NCBI GenBank assembly: GCA_947846985.1
Contig: CANTUZ010000023.1
Coordinates: forward strand, 2,623,677 to 2,687,676
Length of the DNA: 64,000 nucleotides
Source of the DNA: Fratercula arctica
Lineage: Eukaryota; Chordata; Aves; Charadriiformes; Alcidae
Direction of reading: 5' to 3'
How positions within the stretch are numbered: position 1 is the stretch's first letter; every line of letters begins with the position of its first letter. Position numbers and translations under genes: made by a program. Under the pieces are notes generated by a model that saw only the letters and a list, made by a program, of their open reading frames with translations, did not search any database and was not told the DNA's origin. This document shows, in pieces, positions 22,691 to 41,800 of this stretch.

Positions 22691-25405
22691 TATTAAAATT
22701 GAAGGCCATTTTATTGTCATAGCAAATACCAAAATAAAAAGGCTTTTAATTCAATACATAAGAAGATCAAAGACCATACTGGTAAAGCATTACCATGCTC
22801 CCACCAGCAATTCTTGGGTATCAGCAGTGCCACAAACCTGTACTTTGTTTGTTACACAGAGTGGTTTCAAAAATTCCGATCTTCATTTCAAGATTTCAGA
22901 TTATGGAAATTGGGACAAAATGCCAGTTAAAGAGATAGACAGAATAAAGATTTACATGTAGTGACAGATCTACTCTGGAAAACTAAGGAAATTATACATA
23001 GAATAAAGAGACCTGAATGAAAAAGCAACAGTGGGTTTTGGCTTGTGAAGACTGGTATGATTTCGACTTTGTTTTTGCCTTTTTACTGTTATTACAATTT
23101 AAGTTACAGAATACTTCAGCAGTAATGTTTTCAATTAAAAAAAAAAAATCATTAAGACCTATTTATTCCAAACTACTGTCTTACCATGAAGTCATACAAA
23201 GACATACTTGATAATACCTTTTTGGCTTATTTGGGTGTCTTCATTAGTGAAAAATACTTGCGTAAAAAGTAGGTTTTAGTTACTAGTTGAAACCTCTAAC
23301 ATCAATGTAAAACAATCACAAATGAGATCATCCTCAAAGGTTTAGATACTATTACCTCTTTCCTAAGTTTCTGCTACTCCCTGTTCATAATCTTCCTGCA
23401 GAGACCCATTTATAAGAGTCAGTAATATTACAGCTTACCTATTGATGCAATTTTTTGACGGCTGTGTCATCTAATGTAGTGCATAGGTCTGGAGATGGAA
23501 CTTCCCTTAGCTCCTATTTTCCAACAAATATAAAGACGTCACATAGTTTCTGCTGGAGAAAAGTCCCATCTCCTGACATTTAGCTTTTATTTTGCATTTT
23601 CATTATGAATAGTCACTCTGCTAACAGGGAAAAGAAAACTGAAGTAAAAATACTGGAACCAGCAGCTGAAATTCATCAGATTTCTATCTTAGTGTGATTG
23701 CCTTATTAAAAAGACTAATGCGTATTTAAAACACTGAAGAGTGAGACCAAGTGTAGTAGGTAGCAAGCCTTTAGGGCACAAGATTGTAAATGCAATAGGC
23801 TGGTCTCTGACAACTAAGTTAGCACTTACACTGGCATCATCTCATATTAGTATGTTGGCCGCAAATTATAACAGCAATTAATAAACAGGCTCTTCTGCCA
23901 AGTGGCAGATGGATTAGGTGGAGAAAAAAAAAAAAATGTTCTCTCTAGGCCTGAACTTTTGTCTTTAACACCCCCTCAAGTTTTGCACGACTGTAAAACA
24001 AAACCCTATTGCCTGTTTGCATCTGGTATGTGAAGTTTTCTGAAATGAAAGGTACATCATATAGCATTGTTCTGAGTAAAAAAGGAAAATTTATCTTTGG
24101 ACAGCCCAGAGATTCTTTTCTTTGCCCTGTGGCTTTTCAGTGTGATGTTTTATGTCCTTTGCTACTAGGAAAGCTTCCTTTCGCAAGGTCTATTCAGAAA
24201 AAAAAGCCAACCAAAACCAACAGTAACTTGGTTCCATTAATTTCAGTATACCTGAATGTCCTCTTTCTAATAAGACACTGTAAACACTGAAATCCAGTTG
24301 GTCTTGCAGAGACAGGTAACGTACTGTAATGACCATGGGACTAGTCATTCAAGCAGTTACTCGCCAGCAAGGCCCTTTGCGAAGTCAGGGTCCCTGAGAC
24401 AAAAATTCTTTTCTCCCTAGTTTTTCTAACTGTGACAAGTACCATGCTTGCAGTCTGGTTTCACTGAAAATCAAGTCCAATTATCCACCGGCAGGACACT
24501 GCCTCCATCAACCCACCCACAGCCCTCGCCTAGCAGCTAAACTGCTGGGAAAGGCCTCAAAACACAGACTCCCCTTCGCCCTCCCCCAATATGACAAATG
24601 TAAAACTAAGCAGTGTTAAAATGCAGAAAATGAAGAGGTTGGGCCACTACCTGCGTGACACGTGGTCTAAGGCTTAGATCCCCCCTATGGTAACCAGGCA
24701 ACCTGCAGGATTTCAGCTGAACTTCTGTACCTCACTGTGCACGTGGTCTCAGCTGCCCTACCAAGGCAAAACACGTCGGCTCAGACCTCAGTCGAAGGTA
24801 GTTTCGTGCATTTGCTGCAGCCCACGCTCAGGATGGGCCCGAAGCCTGCGCACAGGCTGTTAGACCGTCCCAGCGCCCCACACAATGGGCAGCAACCTGC
24901 TGTTTGGACAAGGTCTGGGCCTTCAGGCAGACACGCGTAGTGTATGAAAGTCTAGCACCTTTTTTTAAAAAGGGTTTGAAATAAAGTACTTGAAATTTCC
25001 AACAAGAAAAAAACCCCACAAATCAAGTTGTAGCAGCAATTCCCCTCCCTCCAAAACCTCAAAATTTCTTTTCTTCCAACTGCTACAAACCACCTCAATC
25101 CAAAATTAAGTACCCATCTAAGCTGGCTGCCAAACAGACAGCCTAGCTAGCCTCTCCGGAATAATTTGGTCTACATGTCCACGAGCGGGGAGAGGTGCAT
25201 CTACAGGACATACTTGGAGATGGCTGCTTAGAAGTTACCAGAAAAAACACCCCATAAATACCAAAGTCTTTGTGTCTCATTGTCATACAAAAGATTGAAA
25301 GGATTAAGTCTGATTCATCTCTTTCAGTACAGGAAAGGGGGAAAACAAAAAGGAACTTCCCAGTTCATTTTTCTTCTGATATAAAACGAATAGAAATCTT
25401 TCTTT
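22690..25405 (-). other. ERLIN2: ERLIN2 3' UTR (inferred extent)
   Basis: About 2.7 kb of AT-rich, frame-poor sequence after the stop. A long 3' UTR is usual for this gene. The end is placed by the most distal polyadenylation signal; shorter forms are possible. Confidence 0.6.
22710..22715 (-). terminator. ERLIN2: ERLIN2 distal polyadenylation signal
   Basis: Minus-strand AATAAA at 22710-22715. Alternative AATAAA hexamers lie closer to the stop at 23162-23167 and 23586-23591, so tandem 3' UTR isoforms are plausible. Confidence 0.55.
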
Positions 25406-35483
<10,078 letters not shown>

Positions 35484-35720
35484 GCCCGGGGCTGGCGGCG
35501 GCGGCGGCGGCGGCGCCTCTCCCGGGCGGCGCCGCCCTGACGTCATCACCGCGCGACCGCCCCCTTCCGCCGCGGCGGCGCCCCGCCAGGGGGCGGTGGA
35601 GGTGCGGCAGCCGGAGGTCCGCGTGTTCGAGACCCGCCAGTGCCACTCCTCCGCCAGTTTTTGGGGGGCCCCGCACCCCCGGGGCCCCTCTCCGAGGTTG
35701 GGGCGGGAGGAGAGCGGGAA
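35484..35720 (-). promoter_or_regulatory. ERLIN2: ERLIN2 CpG-island promoter with palindromic CRE
   Basis: GC-rich, TATA-less region upstream of the ATG, with a CGG-type triplet run at about 35494-35515. The palindrome TGACGTCA (35538-35545) is a full cAMP-response element, bound by CREB/ATF proteins, placed 55 bp upstream of the start codon. Confidence 0.65.
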
Positions 35721-35959
35721 GACGACATAGCGGAGTGCTCTGGGTGGCATTGAGCCCGGGGAGGCACCCGCAGACGGTTCTCCCCTGCACTGACCTCTGG
35801 CTCGCGCGTGGGGGCCGCCACTGGCCCCCCATGGCCAGTGGGGTGGGCTTGGACACAGCCCCCCACCACCGACCCCCCCGGTCCCCCTTTGGTCCTTGTT
35901 TGAGGGGCAATAACAGGAAAAGTGACAGGCCTGGCAAAAAACCATATTAAATCTTCCAC

Positions 35960-36560
35960 CTCTGTAATTGTTGAAGGGGACTTAAAAAACACGGGAGAGA
36001 GGAATAAAATGTCAATAAAAGAGAATAATTTGATCTTTACACTTGATAGATCTCCGAGGGTTATATATAACAGACCTGTCAGGAGGATTCAGCGCCGTTT
36101 AGAAATAAGGAATGAAATATCCGCGATATTTGTCAATCCAAATTTTACAGCTCTTAAATAAGCGCAAAAGGGCGCCAGAGATGAAATACACCCTGTATTA
36201 GGGTCTTTTTTTTTTTTTTAAAACGCTTGCCCAGATTTAAGGCCTTGATAAAATGTATTAAATCTTTAAAGGTTTTAATGAATCTAGTATGTGTTTCATA
36301 AATCAAGAACCTCTGCTCAGCCCCCTCTCAGTTTAATAATGGTAAACTAGGAAATTGCTCTGAGCTGAAGCAAAATACATTCATATAATATTGAAAAGTA
36401 ATAGATTTTTAAATGTGGGGTGTTCTGGCTCGCAGGCGAGGTTTTGCTTCATAACATCGGCGCTATATCATTACCCTGAATGGGAAACCAGCTGTGGCCA
36501 CGTGTTTAACAGCATCAAGATGTGAACTAGCACAAAGGTAAATATTATTTGTAATAATCC
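35960..36560. promoter_or_regulatory. candidate conserved non-coding block
   Basis: AT-rich 600-bp block starting 0.5 kb upstream of ERLIN2, in sharp contrast to the GC-rich flanks. Motifs include ACCTGTCAGGAGG, GATATTTGTCAATCCAAATT and CTAATACAGGGTG in reverse. It ends at a long A-run (36561-36589). Constraint is inferred from composition only. Confidence 0.35.
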
Positions 36561-36592
<32 letters not shown>

Positions 36593-37010
36593 CAAGAAAA
36601 TCATTACTTCTGGACCTGGGGCCAGGAACATTCGGTGTGTCTGTGCCGCAGCTCTCTGGTTTTTAACAGCATGGGCTTTTTTTTATATGAACAAATGGTT
36701 TATTACACCCACTTCTCTCCGGCACTTGAAAACTTTTTCATCCCTGCCCCGTCCCTCCCCGCCCCGCTGCAGCGCAGCCCGTGTAAAAATATCTCGCGGG
36801 TTTTACTGCGAAGTGAATCGAGAGGAGTTGGAAGGGCTGGGAGCGTTCTCCTTAACGCCGCGGTCCCCGCCTGTGGTGGGGGGGGTGGGCAAACCCCCTC
36901 CCGGGACATGCCCAGGCTCGGTCACTGCTGGGGAACGGGGGGGTCCCCCCGCCCAGGGCACCGAACCCCCCAGGGCTGCTCCACCGGGACCGGCGTAAAG
37001 CGCTGTGTAA

Positions 37011-37117
37011 AAGTCTGTCTAACCTCATTAGCTGTCACAAGTAACAATGCCGGGCTGGCAATAAAGGCAATTTCGAGCCTGTTGGCCATTAATCACTGCC
37101 TGACAGTTGTGAATAGG
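37011..37117 (+). promoter_or_regulatory. repeated HOX/PBX/MEIS module, copy 1
   Basis: Shares with copies 2 and 3, in the same order and spacing: AAGT.TGTCT, CTCATTA, AACAA, GGCAAT.AAGGCA, GTTGGCCATTAATCA and TGACAG. ATTAATCA is at 37088-37095 and TGACAG at 37101-37106 (5-nt spacer). A second MEIS plus homeodomain site, GTGACAGCTAATGAGG, reads on the minus strand at 37022-37037. Function is inferred. Confidence 0.6.
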
Positions 37118-37211
37118 GGTGGAAAAACTCTGTCCCCACGGCTCCTGCTTCAGCGTTTAAGGTTACCTCCGTGCGCAGCCGGAGCGGTGGGGTGGAAAGC
37201 TGTTGCTCGCC

Positions 37212-37585
37212 AGTCCCGTCCCCATCCCTATTCCCACCTCCATCCCCATCCCTGTCTCTGTCCATATCCCCATTCCTACTCCTGTCTCCATTCCTCCTCC
37301 CATCCCCATTTCCATCCCATTCCCATCCCATCCTCATCTCTGTCTCCATCCCCATCCCTATCCCACTCCATCCCATTCCATCCCCATCCCATCTCCATCC
37401 TTATCCCATTCCATCCTCGTCCTGCCCTCATCCCATCCCATCCTATCCCTATCCCATCCCCATCCCCATTTCCATCCCCATTTCCATCCTTTCCCCATCC
37501 CCACCTCCATCCCCATCCCATCCCATCCCCATCTCCATCCCATCCCATCCCCACCTCCATCCTCGTCCCATCCCATCCCCACCCG
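37212..37585. repeat. (CCCATC)n-type pyrimidine array
   Basis: About 370 bp of degenerate CATCCC/CATTCC hexamer-like repeat, almost pure pyrimidine plus A on the plus strand. It creates long Ser/Pro/His/Ile frames on one strand and Gly/Met/Asp/Trp frames on the other, which are not genes. It lies between module copies 1 and 2. Confidence 0.9.
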
Positions 37586-38232
37586 TCGGTGCTCCCAGCA
37601 CCCTCTGGCACGGCCCCGCTCGCCTCCCCGGCTCGGCCGCTCCTGGGGAAGCTGCTGCCAAAGGCAAACTGGGTGCTCGCTAACTGGGATGCCCAGTAAC
37701 TGTTTCATACCGTGTTTGTAAAGTGCCTCAAGGACAAATCCTGCTCTGTGAGCGCTCGGTGCTGCTGTAACTCACTGCTTTTCCCAGGGCTTTTCCCCAG
37801 GAGCCGCTCTGGGTGCCAGGGGCCCCTCACCCAGGTGCTGGCTGGGGTGGCGACCTGTGTATTGGCCTGGGGAGCCCCGAAGTCGTCTGGCAGAACCCCA
37901 AAATTACCAGTAACTACTGCAGCTCCCACCGGAGTGTGGTGACAGCGGAGGACTGAATCTACACAGGGTTGAAAATGTGTAAAAAGTTGTTTTTTTTGTT
38001 TCACTTTTGGAGCAAAAGCTGCTCCCTATCCAAAGCCTAAAGGAGCAGCCGAGCCCAGCAAGGGACATCCCCGGCAAGAGCTGGGGGGCTGCAGGGGGCT
38101 CGGCCGGGCCCCTGGGGCTCTGACATGGCTTTGAAAGGGAAAGGAGGTGGGGGAAGGCACTCTGAGGGGGGAAATACTTAACAAATTAAGTCTATCGAAC
38201 GTTATTTGCAGATTACGGTGCAGAATTGTGTT

Positions 38233-38340
38233 AAGGTATGTCCGGGCTCGTTACATGTCAGCGCTAACAATACAGCACTTGGCAATCAAGGCAGTTGTGT
38301 GGCGTTGGCCATTAATCATCCTCTGACAGTCCTGAGCTGG
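38233..38340 (+). promoter_or_regulatory. repeated HOX/PBX/MEIS module, copy 2
   Basis: AAGGTATGTCC, CTCGTTA, TAACAATACAG, TTGGCAATCAAGGCAGTT and GTTGGCCATTAATCA align with copy 1 with about one gap. ATTAATCA at 38311-38318, TGACAG at 38324-38329, again 5 nt apart. TGACAGTCCTGA is shared with copy 3. Confidence 0.6.
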
Positions 38341-38879
38341 GGAGGAGGAAACCGTTCACACGTGCTCAGGGCAGCTCCGCACCCTGGCTACCATCGGGCC
38401 GGCAGAGGTTGCCCGTGACCCCCTGCCCACCTGAGCCCTGCCGGCGGGCGATAAGCGGAGGGTCCCGATTTCACGTCCCAGGCATTTTGAGGGGCACGCA
38501 GAGAACAGGGGTGGCCATCGCCACCATCTCTGCCATCGCCGCAATCTCACGGTGCAAACAAGCTCTTCCCCCTGGGAAGAGGCTCTCGGGAAGAGGGTAA
38601 AACACGCGGCATTTCGGCAGCGTCTTCCTCTCCGTCCTCCATCCTCTTGCTCGCCCCTAACCTCAGGGACAGGGGGGTTCGTCCTTGGGGAGGGGGGGGA
38701 CGGTCCCGCTGGGAGCCACTGCTGCCATCCCGGCACAGCGGAGGGGAGCTCACTCCGCGGCTCCGCTCCGTGCTCCACGTCGTCCCGCAGACGCCAGCCC
38801 CGTGGCCGGGTGCCAGCGTGCCAGGTCATCCTCCCAGTAAATAAAGGAGCAATGTTTCCAGCCCCCCACCCCCCCCACT

Positions 38880-38960
38880 CCCCACCCCCCGACGCTGTTT
38901 TCTAAAGGGAAATGATTAATGGCGCTTGGAAACCACAATTCATCCCAGGAAAGAAAGTAG
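38880..38960. promoter_or_regulatory. candidate element with inverted CCATTAATCA core
   Basis: TGATTAATGGCGCTTGG at 38913-38929 is, on the minus strand, GCGCCATTAATCA, sharing CCATTAATCA with module copies 1 and 2. No TGACAG follows. Low support alone. Confidence 0.3.
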
Positions 38961-40179
38961 ATTTACCCGAAACATGCGTGAGAATTAGCGCTCGGCTCAG
39001 CTCCTAGGGCAGAGGAGGGGGCGCTAATGGCAAACAGAGCCCGTCTGTGCACAGGGAGGGGGGAAATACCCACGAAAAACACGGGCTGGGGAAGCCAAGG
39101 TGGAGCTGGGGTGGGAGGAGGAGAGCGGCCGGCAGAGCTGGGTACCCCCTTGGGCTGGAAACCTCCTTCCCTTCCTCCGTCTGCCCCGCAGCAGATGGTC
39201 ACGGCGGAGGAGAAGGGAAATCTCCTCCATGGGGCTCCCAACATGGCACGGGGATGGATGAATGCTGCTGGTGGAGCCCAAGCTGGTCATTCCCAAATGT
39301 CCCAGAGGTACCCAGGGTTAAGGAAGGAGCAGGAGGGGTTTTGCACCAAAACCCAGAGAGCTCCTGCCTGCAAAATGTAGAATATCTGAAGCTAAATGCT
39401 TTAGAAAATGGCCGGTTTTGGGCTGAGGGGGACAGTCTCACCCTGTTCCTGACAATGGGAAACACTGGGATGACTGGGGTGGCGCTGGGATGCACCACGG
39501 CAGCACTGAGTGTCGAGCCATTGCGGTGATGCTCTGGTTGTCCTCGCAACAGTCGTCGAAGTGCTTTGTCCCAGGGGCGCAGGAAACCTCCGAGAGGGGC
39601 AAAACCTGGATTTCATCCACGAGGCTGGGAGGGAGGCGGCCCCGGCATTCCCGTCCCGGAGCATGGTCCTGCTTGGATACAGGAGCCGCAGTATCATCCC
39701 CCCATCAGCGGGTCCGGCTGAGCTGCAGGAACAAGGCTGGGCCTGTGGGTTAGAAAATGCATGAAAAAGGCTTTCAGGCACGAATCCTGACCCGGATCCA
39801 AGCGGCTGTGCTCTCCTCTGCCCGGGGGGAAAGGGCTCCCTTGAAAGGGACGGGGGCCTGGTGGCGTGCATTTATCACCCAGTCCCGGAGATAAAAACGA
39901 GATCTCTGCCTCGATGTCTGCGCTGGATCAAGGCAGCGACCGTCCTCACAGGGGTCCCGTCCCGCGAGCGGCGCAAAGGAGCTTGGAAAGGGCTCCAGGA
40001 AGGTGATTTATTTGTGGGATTCCAGGAAGGGCTGGGGAAGCCTCGGCGAGGTGCTGAAGCCCAGGTCAGGAGTCAGCCCTGTCTCGGTGATATATTTAGA
40101 GCGGGATAATGTAAGCGACAGGAGGGAAAAAATAAAAAAAAGCTGTGGAGGAGGTGCAGATCCATCCCCTTGGCCGGGG

Positions 40180-40500
40180 AGTTACTGGATGATCTGAGCC
40201 AGGGAACAGATAGTTGGATTTCCCTCGTTTCTCCCTTCAAATAAATCACAACTCCAGAGCCCTTTAAACTCTGCAATATGATCTGTTCCAATAAGGAAGG
40301 GAATGAAAGGCTGCGTCTCTCTGGAAGCCTCCAGAGCCATAAATCTACTATGTACAAACACATACCAGATTTCCAAGTGCATTTATTTTATTGTATTGTT
40401 TTAACAGAAAAATCAAACTGCAATAAACTCAGTCCCTCATTAGCTGTCTCTGTGTCCAGGCCAAACGCTGCTAACGAATAAGATCAGGACAAAGGAATGT
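40180..40500. promoter_or_regulatory. candidate conserved non-coding block
   Basis: AT-rich 320-bp stretch containing CCTCATTAGCTGTC at 40435-40448, an exact 14-mer shared with module copy 1 (37023-37036), and ending TGTGGCTGTCAGTC. It lies 0.4 kb before copy 3. Regulatory role inferred. Confidence 0.35.
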
Positions 40501-40627
40501 GGCTGTCAGTCAAAAGCCTGGCTGGGCCCTGACCCCCCCGAAAGGAGCTTCCCCATGAGCCCCACGGAGGAGGTGGGATGGGGGGGGAGCCGAGGGGCCG
40601 GCTCCTGGGGTTTGTCACCCCAAAGCC

Positions 40628-40855
40628 AGCATCCCTCTCTGGGACCCAGCATCCCTGCCATGGATACAGGATTCCTCCCTGGGACCCAGCATCCTTGCCA
40701 TGGATCCAGCATCCCTCTCCGGGATCCAGCATCCCTGCCATGGACCCAGGATTCCTCCCTGGGACCCAGCATCCTTGCTATGGATCCAGCATCCCTCTCT
40801 GGGATCCAGCATCCCTGCCATGGACCCAGGATTCCTCCCTGGGACCCAGCATCCC
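40628..40855. repeat. 40-bp minisatellite with 80-bp higher-order unit
   Basis: About 5.6 units starting GGGACCCAGCATCC. Two unit types alternate, one ending GGATTCCTCCCT and one ending CAGCATCCCTCTC(C/T), giving an 80-bp period. Both contain a half-unit repeat of CCAGCATCC. It abuts module copy 3. Confidence 0.92.
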
Positions 40856-40882
40856 CAGCTGCCCGCGTGAAGTGGCTTGCAG

Positions 40883-40990
40883 AAGTATGTCTGAACTCAT
40901 TAAGCACGGGGTCAAACAACACCCAAACTGGCAACGGGGGCAGTTCCAGGGTTGTTGGTCATTAATCACCCGCTGACAGTCCTGAAGGGT
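40883..40990 (+). promoter_or_regulatory. repeated HOX/PBX/MEIS module, copy 3
   Basis: AAGTATGTCTGAACTCATTA, AACAACACC, CTGGCAACGGGGGCAGTT and GTTGGTCATTAATCA align with copies 1 and 2. ATTAATCA at 40961-40968 and TGACAG at 40974-40979 (5-nt spacer). The start-to-octamer distance is 78 nt, as in copy 2 (77 in copy 1). A minisatellite abuts its left side. Confidence 0.6.
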
Positions 40991-41254
40991 CCGGCTGCTC
41001 CGTCGAGCACAGCTCTCCGGGGGGGTGGGAGAGCCTGGGGACGGGGCCATGCAGGTGCTGTCACATCCCAAGCGCAGGAGATGCAGCGACTTGGTCTGAT
41101 TTGGGGAAAAAAAAAAGAAAAACGAAAATAAACCCCGAGCTGCCCGGGAAGGAAAAAGGAGCCTGTCTGCAGGATTTATGGTGCTGGCGTGGCCGAGCCG
41201 GAGCGCCCAGAGCAGCGCCCGCGCCGCGCGGGTCCCGCCTCAGCCCACGGAGAA

Positions 41255-41410
41255 ATTCCTTACTTATTGAATCACATTTGTCATCCCTAAATACATATGC
41301 AGGCCCGTGTTTCTGAATCCATAAACATCTTTAACTAACTCCGCTCAGCGAGGCCTCTTTCAGCAGTAATTTATATTTAACTTTTTCCATATGCGGGGCC
41401 TGTCGCGTTG
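41255..41410. promoter_or_regulatory. candidate conserved non-coding block
   Basis: AT-rich block in GC-rich surroundings: TTATTGAATCACATTTGTCA, AATCCATAAACATC (forkhead-like ATAAACA) and CAGTAATTTATATTTAAC. Constraint not tested. Confidence 0.35.
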
Positions 41411-41539
41411 GTGTCATTTCCGGGAAAACCGGGGGGGGCTCGGGGGGAGCCGGGGGTGCGGGGGGAGCCGGGGGGAGAGCAGCGTGTCTTGGCCCGCTGG
41501 AGCAGCCCGGCTGCTGGCACGGCGCGAGAAATCCACCCG

Positions 41540-41800
41540 GCAGAGCCAGTGCTCATTAATCATTTGAACTACTAAACTGCCAGCTCCTTTCAAGATCTTT
41601 CAAGAAGTGTTTTCACCCAAAATAGAGTTGAAAACGCGCCGGGCCCTACTTTCAGAGTCTCATCCATCTGGCCATTATGGGGAGTGTCAGGCGGCTCTGA
41701 CAGACAAGGCTGCTCTGTTCGAGGGGCCCCGGCTCCCGCAACCTGTCATATCGCGGGGCTGATCGCATCTGACAGCTCCATTTGTACCTCCCCAAGAGAT
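41540..41800. promoter_or_regulatory. candidate element with ATTAATCA and two TGACAG sites
   Basis: GCTCATTAATCATTTGAAC at 41551-41569, then CTCTGACAGACAAGG (TGACAG at about 41698) and GCATCTGACAGCTCC (TGACAG at about 41770). The octamer and MEIS sites are not at the fixed 5-nt spacing. Confidence 0.35.

Noticed and set aside
35600..35650. tRNA-like 3' half (GTGTTCGAGACC)
   Set aside because: The T-arm does not pair properly and no 5' half is present upstream; it is ERLIN2 promoter DNA.
36635..37699. 354-codon plus-strand frame rich in Ser, Pro and His
   Set aside because: Generated by the CATCCC array; no homology outside the repeat.
40628..40855. Possible CRISPR-like array
   Set aside because: The units are contiguous, there are no unique spacers, and this is a vertebrate genome; it is a minisatellite.
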